Virus record (IMG/VR): IMGVR_UViG_3300023179_000170
Span: 1-47,578 of that record
Length of the DNA stretch: 47,578 nt
Strand: one strand, 5' to 3'
DNA from: a virus
Shown here: in pieces, positions 41,070 through 47,578 of the stretch
How positions within the stretch are numbered: position 1 is the first letter of the stretch
Layout of the letters: every line of letters starts with the position of its first letter
Position numbers and translations under genes: made by a program
The notes under the pieces: model-generated
Databases searched by the model: none
Told to the model about the DNA's origin: nothing
What the model saw: only the letters and a program-made list of their open reading frames with translations

Positions 41070-41944
41070 GCTTCGACGAATGGCATGACAGCGACGAACA
41101 CGCCCGCGCTGCGGCGCAGGAGGATGCGTGGTTTGAGCGTAACCGCGTCGAAATCAGCCTCGGCACGCTGCTGTTCCTGACGTGGTGGTTCATGCCGCGC
41201 CTCGTGGCGCTCGTCTGCCTTGGGCTTCTTGTTGCGTTCGCAGTGCTGCGCCGCGTTCCGCAGGCGCTGCCGACGCTGCGCTTCATCTGGCGCGTCTGCC
41301 TGATGCCGCTGGCGAAGATCGACGACTGGATCATGGCGCGCTGGCGGGCGTTCAAGATCGTGCTCGGCAAGCGCATGGTCGCCATGCAGGCGGACTGGCA
41401 GGTGCTGCAAGAATGGCTGCGGCTGGCGCTGAAGCGGGAAAAGGACGACCGCGTCGTCTCCGCCATGGCCTACCATCAAGGCTTTGTGTCGGGCCGCGTG
41501 CTGTCGCCGCTCAATGTGCTCGGGCGCTGGATTCCGGCCATTGCCTTCGGGATCGGCATGCTGCTTGCGGGATCGGTGCAGTCCTGGCGCATCCACAACA
41601 TCAAGGAAAAGCTGAGCGAGGCGACGGAGAGTGCGCAAAGCTGGCAGGCTGAAGCGAAGCAGGCGCGTGCGGATGCGGCGGCGATTGCCATCCAGCGGAA
41701 CGCCGACGTGAACGCGGCCAACGCACGGGCGCTGGAGACGGCGGAACTTCTTAGGGCTGAGCGGGAGAGGGTCGAACAACTCTCTACGCGGGAAAGGAGA
41801 CGTAGGAATGAAGCTCAACGCGCTGCTGCTGGCGGGCCCCCTCCTGATTTTGAACGGAGCCTGCGCGACATTGCCAATCCCCAAGCGGGCGCCGCCCCCG
41901 GCGCCGATGCCGCCCCCGCGGCCGGCGGTGATCGTCCCGGCTGA
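41066..41944 (+). CDS. Rz: Rz-like i-spanin with an extended N-terminus
   Basis: A 292-aa protein. Residues about 33-61 and 152-173 are hydrophobic membrane segments. About 178-245 form a long charged coiled coil (KEKLSEATESAQSWQAEAKQ), the part that in i-spanins crosses the periplasm. The C-terminus is Pro/Ala-rich. Typical Rz proteins are about 150 aa with one membrane segment, so ~150 residues with an extra membrane region are added here. The o-spanin gene starts inside this gene in another frame, the classic Rz/Rz1 arrangement. Confidence 0.7.
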   Translation: MSFDEWHDSDEHARAAAQEDAWFERNRVEISLGTLLFLTWWFMPRLVALVCLGLLVAFAVLRRVPQALPTLRFIWRVCLMPLAKIDDWIMARWRAFKIVLGKRMVAMQADWQVLQEWLRLALKREKDDRVVSAMAYHQGFVSGRVLSPLNVLGRWIPAIAFGIGMLLAGSVQSWRIHNIKEKLSEATESAQSWQAEAKQARADAAAIAIQRNADVNAANARALETAELLRAERERVEQLSTRERRRRNEAQRAAAGGPPPDFERSLRDIANPQAGAAPGADAAPAAGGDRPG

Positions 41945-42188
41945 ATGCACGGTGCCGCCGGCGCCGCGGACGCCGTTCCAGCCGCCGGACTTGCCGACGC
42001 TTGCAGCGCTCGATTCCAAGAACCCGCTGCCGCACTGGATCAGCCGCACGTCGCGCGCTGAAACCCTGGCGACGGCGCTGCTGGGCGAAGTAGACCGCAT
42101 CCTGACCGAGGACCGCACGCGCGACGCGCTGGCGGAAAGCTGCGCGCGCTGGGCCGACAGGGTCGCGCGCGAGCAGGCGGGCCAATGA
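41808..42188 (+). CDS. Rz1: Rz1-like o-spanin lipoprotein
   Basis: A 126-aa protein starting inside the i-spanin gene in another frame (overlap 41808-41944), with AAAGGAG eight bases upstream. A lipoprotein signal (MKLNALLLAGPLLILNGAC) ends at Cys19; the -3 residue is Asn rather than the usual Leu. A strongly Pro-rich stretch follows (KRAPPPAPMPPPRPA), as in Rz1. It would sit in the outer membrane and fuse membranes with the i-spanin at lysis. It is longer than most Rz1 proteins because of a C-terminal helical domain. Confidence 0.75.
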   Translation: MKLNALLLAGPLLILNGACATLPIPKRAPPPAPMPPPRPAVIVPAECTVPPAPRTPFQPPDLPTLAALDSKNPLPHWISRTSRAETLATALLGEVDRILTEDRTRDALAESCARWADRVAREQAGQ

Positions 42189-42619
42189 CAGACTCTCTGC
42201 CCGGCAATCAAGGGGAGTGGTGGCGCGACCGCGTCTGGGACCTGCAGGCGCGGGTATCCTCTCATGAAGCCCGCATCGAAGCGCTTCACGGTGCGGACAA
42301 GGAACATCGCGACGACATTCACGACTTGCGCCGCGAGATGACGCTGTTGCGCCAGGAGATGGCGAAAGGGTTCGCCGACCTGAGCGTCAAGATGGATCTT
42401 CATCTGGGGTCCATGCGGGCGGAAATCTCGGAACTCAGGAACCTCCCGCCGCTCACGCCGCCGATCCAGACGCAGACGCTGCCCCAGATTCCGATCCGCT
42501 GGATCGTGATCGGCGGCCTTGCGCTGGTCGGCGCCATCGCGTCGGCGTCGTTTGCGCTGGGGGTCATGTCCGATCCGAAGGAGGCGTTTCACGCCGCCAC
42601 AAGCGCGCTGACGCAGTAA
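42185..42619 (+). CDS. XhlA-like holin or lysis membrane protein
   Basis: A 144-aa protein with a coiled coil (residues about 17-80, SSHEARIEALHGADKEHRDD, EMTLLRQEMAKGF) and a single C-terminal transmembrane helix (about 105-127, WIVIGGLALVGAIASASFAL). This is the layout of the haemolysin XhlA family, which works with holins in cell lysis. It lies directly after the spanin pair, with an ATGA overlap. A pinholin-like or accessory role is equally possible. Confidence 0.6.
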   Translation: MTDSLPGNQGEWWRDRVWDLQARVSSHEARIEALHGADKEHRDDIHDLRREMTLLRQEMAKGFADLSVKMDLHLGSMRAEISELRNLPPLTPPIQTQTLPQIPIRWIVIGGLALVGAIASASFALGVMSDPKEAFHAATSALTQ

Positions 42620-42635
42620 GACACAAGGGCTGGAT

Positions 42636-43676
42636 ATGAGTGAGAAGAAGCCGAACCTGTGGTGGCGCTGGATCGCTGACTACTGGAGCGATCCGCGCAA
42701 GGTCTTCGAGGCGCAGCGTGTCGAGGACATGTGGCGCAAGTTCTTCAAGCTGTGCTGGATTCTGGGCTCGGTCTACATCCTGTTCTGGGTGGCGGGGCCG
42801 ACCAACGTCAAGGCGCTCCAGCTCTGGATGGAGGACGATGCACTCGCGGCGGCGACCGCCTGGGCGATGACGTGGATGTCGTTCCTCGCCTTCTCGATCG
42901 TGCGCTATGCGTCGGCGGGTCTCGCGCCGATCACGTTCTATATCCCGCTCATCCCGCGCAAATGGCACGCCGAACCGCTGAGCCTGCCGTCGCTGTCGGT
43001 GCTGATGGGCTCGGTCCTGGTGCTTGCGCTGCTCTATGTGCAGTTCACCAACGCCTTCAACATGTACGCGCACGAGGCGCTGAAGTCGGGCGGCGCGGCT
43101 ACGACGCAGCTTTCGGCAGCGTCCTCGGAAGTGGCCGATCTGGAAGCCGCGCTGCGCCAGGTGAACGAGGGCGAGCGGGCGACGCTGGCGCGGATCGACG
43201 CCGACCTCTCCCGCGTCGCGCCGGAAAAGACGCTGACGATCCGCACGCTCGGCGCGCAGCGGCAAGACGCCGTGGACAAGGCCGCGGCGGAGCGCCGGCG
43301 CATCCAGGCGGAACTGAAGGAGGCTCGCCGAACGAACGTCGCGACCACGCAGACCGTCTCCGATCCGCGGCCGGTGGACGGCTATTACGCCGCCGCGCTC
43401 GGCATTGAGCGCACGCTGATGTCGGCGCTGAACGATGCGCAGCGATCGGCGCTGGTGGAGCTGTTGCTGGTCATGGGTCTCGGCCTTGGCCTTGTGGCGG
43501 CGACCTCGAAGCTTGGCGTGCGCGAAGCCGCGGAACTGAAGGCGACGACGGAGCCGGAGGCTGCGCCTGAGGAGAAGGCGCCGGAAGATAAGGCTAGCAA
43601 TGTGACGCCGTTCCCAGGCCGCAAGAAGTTCCTGCTGCCGGCGGGCGTCGGCGACTATGTTGAGGAGGCCGCGTGA
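42636..43676 (+). CDS. Multi-spanning membrane protein with coiled coil, coupled to the phage Hsp70
   Basis: A 346-aa protein with four likely membrane segments: about residues 38-54 (LCWILGSVYILFWVAG), 70-93, 116-140 (LSVLMGSVLVLALLYVQFTN) and 270-288 (LLLVMGLGLGLVAATS). Between the third and fourth is a charged coiled coil (about 155-235). The tail contains SNVTPFPGRKKF. The stop overlaps the start of the Hsp70 gene (TGATG), so the two are made together. The leftward protein at 46294-47001 has the same layout and a similar SNVT tail. Function unknown. Confidence 0.6.
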   Translation: MSEKKPNLWWRWIADYWSDPRKVFEAQRVEDMWRKFFKLCWILGSVYILFWVAGPTNVKALQLWMEDDALAAATAWAMTWMSFLAFSIVRYASAGLAPITFYIPLIPRKWHAEPLSLPSLSVLMGSVLVLALLYVQFTNAFNMYAHEALKSGGAATTQLSAASSEVADLEAALRQVNEGERATLARIDADLSRVAPEKTLTIRTLGAQRQDAVDKAAAERRRIQAELKEARRTNVATTQTVSDPRPVDGYYAAALGIERTLMSALNDAQRSALVELLLVMGLGLGLVAATSKLGVREAAELKATTEPEAAPEEKAPEDKASNVTPFPGRKKFLLPAGVGDYVEEAA

Positions 43677-45529
43677 TGGCTAAGGCAATCGGGCTGGACC
43701 TTGGCACGACAACGTCAAGCGCGTCCTACTTCGACGGACGCTCCGCGCGCATCCTTGCCGCCGACGAGCGCGACCGCGCGCTGCGGACGGTGGTGACGTT
43801 CGACTCCTCGGGTCAGATCCGCGTCGGGCGCTTCGCGCACAACACGTCGGCGACGCATGCGGAGTTCTCGTTCCGCTCGCTGAAGCGGCTGCTTGGGCGT
43901 CAGTATAACGATCCGCTCGTGCAGGAGATCGCCGAGCACGTCAGCTATGACCTCTCCATGGGGCCGAACGGCGAAGCGTGGGTGCGCACGCCGACCGGGC
44001 AGGCGTCGCCGGAAGAGCTGCTGAGCCATGTGGTCCGCAAGCTGAAGCAGACCGCGGAGACCGCGCTGGGTGAGAAGGTCAGTTTCGCCGTCGTTGGCGT
44101 GCCGGCGAATTTCAACGAGATCCAGAAGGAGGCGGTGCGCAAGGCCTGCGGCATGGCGGGCCTTGAGGTGCGCAAACTCCTGCGGGAACCCACGGCGGCG
44201 GCCATCGCCTATGGGATCGAACGGGGCCTTGGCAAGACCATCGCGGTCTATGACCTCGGCGGCGGCACGTTCGACTGCACGATCCTGAAGGTGACGGAGC
44301 GGCGCTATCGCGCCATCGGCACTGCGGGCGACACATTCCTGGGTGGCGACGACTTCGATGCGGCGCTGGCCGATCACATCGCGGAACGGTTCCGCGCCAA
44401 GCATGACTTCGATCCGCGCAGCCAGGCGCTCGCGCTGGACCGGCTGCTGGTCAATGCGGAGATCGCCAAGGTCGCGCTGTCAGGCGAGGCGCAGTACCGC
44501 GTGTTCGATCCGCGGTTCGGCATCGACCCGAAAAGCCACGCCTTCGCGGACCTCGATGAGACCGTGACGCGGCCGGAGTTCGAGGATCTGGTCGAACACC
44601 TGATCGACCGCACGCGCCCGCCCTGCGAGGCGGCGATGCGCATGGCGAAGGTGACGGCGCGCCAGATCGACGATGTGGTTCTGGTCGGCGGCATGACGAA
44701 GATGCCGCGCGTGCGCGAGGTGGTGGAGGAGATTTTCGGCCGCACACCGACGGGCGAGAAGATCAATCCGCTGGAAGCGGTCACCATGGGCTGCGCCGTC
44801 ATGGCCGCGGCGATTGCGGGCGAGACCAAGGCCATCGCGCTGGACGATATCACCGGGCAGTCGTTCGGCGTCGAAGCGTCGGGCGGCGCGTTCGTGCCGG
44901 TCATCAAGGCCGGGACGCGCGTGCCCTATTCGCGCACGGTGCGCACCGGGCCGGCGGCGGACGGCGCCACCTGGGCGCGGGTGCGCGTCTATCAGGGCGA
45001 CGCCCGCGTCGCGCGCGACAACCCGCTGCTCGGCGAGATCGTCCACAAGGAGATCACGCCGAAGCGGAAGGGCGAGGCGGACATCGACTTGACCTTCGAT
45101 CTCGATGAAGACGCGATCCTCACCGTCACGATGCTCGATGTCGAAAGCGGCGTCGCGGTGTCGAACCGCATTCATGCCGAGACCGGCCTGAGCGCCGAAG
45201 CGATCGACGATCTGGGCGGCCTGTCGGAAGACGATGAGGTCGGGCCGGAGGAAGAGCCGGACGACGCCGAGCCGGTGCGCGGCGGCGTTTCCGATCAGGG
45301 CCATGCAGAAAATCCGCCCGCCAATGACGATTTTGTCCCAACAGATTGGGACACGGCGTCTGAAGAGACGCAACCCGCTGTTCCGCAGGCCGCAGAAGCG
45401 GACCCAGCCCCCGACTTGGCGGCTGTCGCGGATTCGGGCGCGGCGGGGGATTTCGATCCCTCGCCGCTGCCGGACGAGGATGACGCGCCGCCGATGCCGG
45501 GGCGCCCGATCTATGAGGCGGCGGAATGA
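43676..45529 (+). CDS. dnaK: Phage-encoded Hsp70/DnaK chaperone
   Basis: A 617-aa protein from ATG 43676 (AGGAGG seven bases upstream; TGATG overlap). The ATPase domain carries the Hsp70 signatures: GLDLGTTTSS (6-15), VYDLGGGTFDCTI (191-203) and VLVGGMTKMPRVREVV (338-339 Gly-Gly), plus EPTAAAIAYG. A linker and a beta substrate-binding region follow (about 385-500: SFGVEASGGAFVPVIKAG). The helical lid is absent; instead the last ~110 residues are an acidic, Pro-rich disordered tail (SEDDEVGPEEEPDDAEP). No DnaJ or GrpE gene is present, so host partners would be needed. Roles could include virion assembly, folding the giant proteins, or lysis control; none is proven. Confidence 0.93.
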   Translation: MAKAIGLDLGTTTSSASYFDGRSARILAADERDRALRTVVTFDSSGQIRVGRFAHNTSATHAEFSFRSLKRLLGRQYNDPLVQEIAEHVSYDLSMGPNGEAWVRTPTGQASPEELLSHVVRKLKQTAETALGEKVSFAVVGVPANFNEIQKEAVRKACGMAGLEVRKLLREPTAAAIAYGIERGLGKTIAVYDLGGGTFDCTILKVTERRYRAIGTAGDTFLGGDDFDAALADHIAERFRAKHDFDPRSQALALDRLLVNAEIAKVALSGEAQYRVFDPRFGIDPKSHAFADLDETVTRPEFEDLVEHLIDRTRPPCEAAMRMAKVTARQIDDVVLVGGMTKMPRVREVVEEIFGRTPTGEKINPLEAVTMGCAVMAAAIAGETKAIALDDITGQSFGVEASGGAFVPVIKAGTRVPYSRTVRTGPAADGATWARVRVYQGDARVARDNPLLGEIVHKEITPKRKGEADIDLTFDLDEDAILTVTMLDVESGVAVSNRIHAETGLSAEAIDDLGGLSEDDEVGPEEEPDDAEPVRGGVSDQGHAENPPANDDFVPTDWDTASEETQPAVPQAAEADPAPDLAAVADSGAAGDFDPSPLPDEDDAPPMPGRPIYEAAE

Positions 45530-45747
45530 TTGGCCTGCAGCTTAACCCGCCGATCTTCTGCGTAACACCCAAGGGCGACGGCATGGCGCGGATCGTCTTC
45601 GACTACGGGCCCGACATGAACCCGGTGTTCCTGGTGGAGCTGAACGAGAGCAGGGAGTGGCTATGCTTCGACATGATCGACATGCGGGGATCGGCGAATG
45701 CGATGTGGAATCTCGATCATCCCGAGCCGCCAGAGAGCCGGGCGTGA
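45526..45747 (+). CDS. Conserved-looking small phage protein
   Basis: A 73-aa protein (LNPPIFCVTPKGDGMARIVF, then DYGPDMNPVFLVELNESREW, later RGSANAMWNLDHP). This LNPPI-x-x-TPKG-x-G-x-A...DYG pattern is common in small proteins near the lysis genes of many phages; their role is unknown. The start overlaps the Hsp70 stop (ATGA) and the stop overlaps the next GTG. Confidence 0.65.
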   Translation: MIGLQLNPPIFCVTPKGDGMARIVFDYGPDMNPVFLVELNESREWLCFDMIDMRGSANAMWNLDHPEPPESRA

Positions 45748-46001
45748 AGAACCGCGAGTTTGAGACCCTGACGGAAGCGCCGCTGCCGGGCGACGGTAAA
45801 GTCCGCGTCTGGCGCACGCAGTCGTCGCTGGAGGCGGCCTGCGCGGCGAAGAACGAGGATGTGATTGACGTGATCTGGCGACACGCCGACGCGCCGTGGC
45901 GGACCCTGGCGCTGGCGCTGGAGGAGATCGAAGGCGTGTCCGCGATCGCCATCACCGACTGCGCCGGCAACGGCATCACCCTTTATCCCGACTGGAAATA
46001 G
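45744..46001 (+). CDS. Hypothetical small protein
   Basis: An 85-aa protein from GTG 45744 (GTGA overlap). It shows an alpha/beta pattern: KVRVWRTQSSLEAACAAKNE, then a helix LALALEEIEGVSA and a final strand AIAITDCAGNGITLYPDW. No family is recognised. The strand-helix-strand order would fit a small regulatory or binding domain. Confidence 0.55.
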   Translation: MKNREFETLTEAPLPGDGKVRVWRTQSSLEAACAAKNEDVIDVIWRHADAPWRTLALALEEIEGVSAIAITDCAGNGITLYPDWK

Positions 46002-46028
46002 CCGCATGGGGCGGCGATGGAGGCCAGC

Positions 46029-46187
46029 ATGGCAGACAGACAGATGACGATCCCGGCGCTCCTGCCGGACGGGTGGCGCCTGCATCAGTTGGTGGTGTTC
46101 GGGGTGCTGCTGTCGCAGGCGCTGAATCTCGGCACGGACATCTATGTGAAGTTCCTCGCGCCGGTCGTCCGAGGCCTGCTCAACTGA
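46029..46187 (+). CDS. Small possible membrane protein, end of the late operon
   Basis: A 52-aa product (MADRQMTIPALLPDGWRLHQ, then LVVFGVLLSQALNLG). ATG 46029 has GGAGG five bases upstream; in-frame ATG 46017 is an alternative. One moderately hydrophobic segment (about 21-35) could associate with a membrane. It is the last rightward gene before the bidirectional terminator. Function unknown. Confidence 0.5.
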   Translation: MADRQMTIPALLPDGWRLHQLVVFGVLLSQALNLGTDIYVKFLAPVVRGLLN

Positions 46188-46262
46188 GGTTGAGCCGAAA
46201 CACGCGTGCCAGATAACCGAGGCGCGCGTCGCCTCTTGCGGCAAACGTGCGCGCCAAAAAAT

Positions 46263-46290
46263 AAGCCCCCGACCGCAAGGCCGGGGGCTT
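46263..46290. terminator. Bidirectional intrinsic terminator
   Basis: AAGCCCCCG (46263-46271) pairs with CGGGGGCTT (46282-46290); the inner loop can close further as CC-GCAA-GG, a GNRA tetraloop. T-rich sequence follows on the + strand (46289-46294), and an A-run (46256-46261) gives a T-run on the - strand. It separates the convergent late operon and the leftward membrane gene. Confidence 0.9.
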
Positions 46291-46293
46291 TTC

Positions 46294-47001
46294 TCATTTC
46301 TTGGCCCAGCGCTTGCGGACCAGTTCACGTCCCGCGTTGAACTCGGTGACGTTTGAGGGCGCCTCGGAAGCGGCTTCTTTCCGCGCGTGCCTCATGCCGA
46401 TTGCCCAGAACCCGAAGAACTCCAGGCACTCGATCAGTGCAACGATGGCCCACTGAAGGGGGCTGGGCATCTGTGGCGCCGGACGAGCCGGCGTTGCAAT
46501 CGCTTCGACCCTGGCTTGCGCCGCGGCCCGCAGCGGTTCGAGACGAGCGAGTTCCGTCGTCCGCGCCGCCTGCAGCGTCGCCAGCCGCATGGCCGGAATG
46601 TCCGACCGCAGCGGCGGCACCGCATTGATCTCCGCCTCTACCTTTGCAAGCGCGGCGACTGCGGCTGCCTTGGCCGCCATCGCCTGCTCATAGGGCGCAG
46701 ACCGCTGCGCCTCGTTTGTCGCAATCGCCTGCTTGCCGCTCCAGCCCGTGAAGAGCAGACAGGCGACGCCAAGGCCGATCAGCCCGAGGCGCCGGCTCCC
46801 GGCGATGGCGGCGGCGTTGGCTGCCGCTCGCGCGGCGAACACCTGACATCCGACCGTCATCGCCACGGTGATGGGAACCATGATCCCCGCCGCGTTCTGG
46901 GTCCAACCCCAGATCCCGGCCGCCGCCCACGCGGCGATCACCACCCACAAAGCCGCGGCGCTGAGCCAGTTTCCCCGCGGCATGTTTTCGACCAGCTTCA
47001 T
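46294..47001 (-). CDS. Multi-spanning membrane protein with coiled coil (possible lysogenic conversion gene)
   Basis: A 235-aa leftward protein. ATG 47001 is chosen because GGAG lies upstream at a good distance. Hydrophobic segments at about 13-31 (SAAALWVVIAAWAAAGIWG), 37-60 and 70-88 are followed by an Ala/Glu/Leu-rich coiled coil (about 100-175), then a fourth segment (about 186-206, WAIVALIECLEFFGFWAIGM) and a basic tail with SNVTEFNAGRELVRKRWAKK. It is transcribed against all late genes from its own promoter. That position is typical of morons such as superinfection exclusion genes; this is inference. The layout parallels the protein at 42636-43676. Confidence 0.7.
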   Translation of the reverse strand: MKLVENMPRGNWLSAAALWVVIAAWAAAGIWGWTQNAAGIMVPITVAMTVGCQVFAARAAANAAAIAGSRRLGLIGLGVACLLFTGWSGKQAIATNEAQRSAPYEQAMAAKAAAVAALAKVEAEINAVPPLRSDIPAMRLATLQAARTTELARLEPLRAAAQARVEAIATPARPAPQMPSPLQWAIVALIECLEFFGFWAIGMRHARKEAASEAPSNVTEFNAGRELVRKRWAKK

Positions 47002-47043
47002 GTTCTGTCTCCAACCAGCGCCGGCTGGCGCTGTGCAGTACGT

Positions 47044-47072
47044 ATATAATACGCCCTGCCGACCGGCGTCAA
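47044..47072 (-). promoter_or_regulatory. Promoter of the leftward membrane gene
   Basis: On the - strand, TTGACG (47072-47067) is followed after 17 bases by TTATAT (47049-47044), or after 15 bases by TATTAT (47051-47046). The gene starts at 47001. The -10 lies inside the TACGTATATAA repeat. Confidence 0.55.
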
Positions 47073-47131
47073 CGTCAGTACGTGTGCAATGACGGATTCG
47101 GGTACGTATCTGGATTAACGAATTGAACGCC

Positions 47132-47161
47132 TTGCGCCCCAAGGGCTCATACGTATATAAC
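47132..47161 (+). promoter_or_regulatory. Promoter of the ribbon-helix-helix gene
   Basis: TTGCGC (47132-47137), 18 bases, then TATAAC (47156-47161), inside the second TACGTATATAA repeat and 30 bases before the ATG at 47192. Confidence 0.5.
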
Positions 47162-47191
47162 ACGTACTGCCAACGGCTGGAGATTAACCAC

Positions 47192-47443
47192 ATGACGAAA
47201 AAGAAATCCGGCGCCAGCAAGGAAACCGCGCGCCAGCGCGCCTATCACCAGCGCGTTGTGGACGAGGGCGGCAAGCGCGTGGTGCTGTTGCTCAAGAAGG
47301 ACGAGGCGGAAGCCCTGGCCGAGGCGGCGGCGCTGCATGGCGGACAGAAGGAAGTGCTGCTGAAGGGCATGGAGGCGCTGCGATCGCGCGCCAACGACCT
47401 CACCCAGGATCAGGTCATCGACTGGATCAAGCGGAACACGTAG
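47192..47443 (+). CDS. Ribbon-helix-helix (Arc/CopG-like) regulator
   Basis: An 83-aa protein. ATG 47192 has GGAG eleven bases upstream. A basic N-terminus (MTKKKSGASKETARQRAYHQ) leads to a beta-strand (KRVVLLLKKDE) and two helices (AEALAEAAALHGG, QKEVLLKGMEALRSR), the Arc/MetJ/CopG fold order. A C-terminal helix (LTQDQVIDWIKRN) may aid dimerisation. It diverges from the membrane gene, and TACGTATATAA and CAGTACGT repeats lie between the two; it probably represses both promoters. An antitoxin role is an alternative, but no partner toxin is recognised. Confidence 0.7.
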   Translation: MTKKKSGASKETARQRAYHQRVVDEGGKRVVLLLKKDEAEALAEAAALHGGQKEVLLKGMEALRSRANDLTQDQVIDWIKRNT

Positions 47444-47578
47444 GCCGCGACGGCGTCATGCAGGCGGCGGAGTAGGCTCCACCCCCGGCGCGACCGCAAA
47501 TCAGTTGCTGGAGGTTTTTGACGGATCACGTCGCCGACACGTTGCAAGCCGGCTGATTTGCCGCTATATGTCGATTGC
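47444..47578. other. Right-end non-coding segment with an inverted repeat
   Basis: No rightward gene is visible. A perfect 9-bp inverted repeat, GCAAATCAG (47496-47504) and CTGATTTGC (47553-47561), is separated by 48 bases. If the ends of the window join, the leftward gene at 1-178 would extend into this segment and stop at 47526-47528. No repeat shared with the left end was seen. Confidence 0.4.

Larger units (their letters stand above)
47036..47169. promoter_or_regulatory. Divergent control region with repeated CAGTACGT and TACGTATATAA elements
   Basis: TACGTATATAA occurs at 47039-47049 and 47150-47160, each covering the likely -10 of one divergent promoter. CAGTACGT occurs at 47036-47043 and 47076-47083, and inverted (ACGTACTG) at 47162-47169. 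TACGTAT also occurs at 47103-47109. The repeats are good candidates for operators of the ribbon-helix-helix protein encoded next to them. Confidence 0.6.

Noticed and set aside
47444-47578. attP core or direct terminal repeat at the window end
   Set aside because: No sequence shared with the left end was found and no integrase is present, so there is no support.

Overview
The window is a high-GC phage or prophage genome, or very nearly one. No bacterial housekeeping gene is visible at either edge. Overlapping i-spanin/o-spanin genes point to a Gram-negative host. GC content and gene style would suit an alphaproteobacterium, but that is inference. The virion genes are of T7-like podovirus type: head-tail connector portal, gp11/gp12-like tail tube proteins, internal virion proteins and a tail fibre. 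The phage has a temperate-style repressor/Cro switch. I see no phage RNA polymerase, no replicative DNA polymerase and no integrase.

Layout. 1-955: immunity switch, with a leftward XRE repressor, a rightward Cro-like gene and four 17-bp GTTGCC-N5-GGCAAC operators; a leftward gene runs off the left edge. 955-2093: tightly overlapping small regulatory and membrane genes. 2090-7556: recombination and replication, with a RuvC-like resolvase, Sak4-like ATPase, DUF669-like ssDNA-binding candidate, Fe-S PD-(D/E)XK nuclease, primase-helicase and Gp157-like protein. A cluster of TGACCAC repeats at 7028-7197 looks like an iteron-type origin. 7556-10352: small membrane and coiled-coil genes plus a protein with a DnaA domain IV-like DNA-binding region. 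10356-12475: terminase. 12480-18180: portal, scaffold and capsid. 18272-24449: tail tube, a GNAT-like protein and internal core proteins. 24446-37341: two giant genes (1528 and 2769 aa, about 27% of the window) encoding an ejection protein with a lytic transglycosylase and a huge polyvalent protein with an ADP-ribosyltransferase-like domain and zincin motifs. 37477-40392: tail fibre. 40404-46187: lysis genes (spanins, XhlA-like holin), a multi-spanning membrane protein and a phage-encoded Hsp70/DnaK. 46294-47443: a divergent pair (leftward membrane protein, rightward ribbon-helix-helix protein) around a promoter region with repeated TACGTATATAA elements.

Nearly all rightward genes are joined by ATGA/TGATG/GTGA overlaps, so translational coupling is pervasive. 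No gene-free stretch exceeds 300 bases. The most unusual content is the phage Hsp70 coupled to a membrane protein with an apparent paralogue nearby, the giant polyvalent injected protein, a well-supported 43-aa membrane gene nested in another frame of the ejection gene, and two repeat-based control regions.
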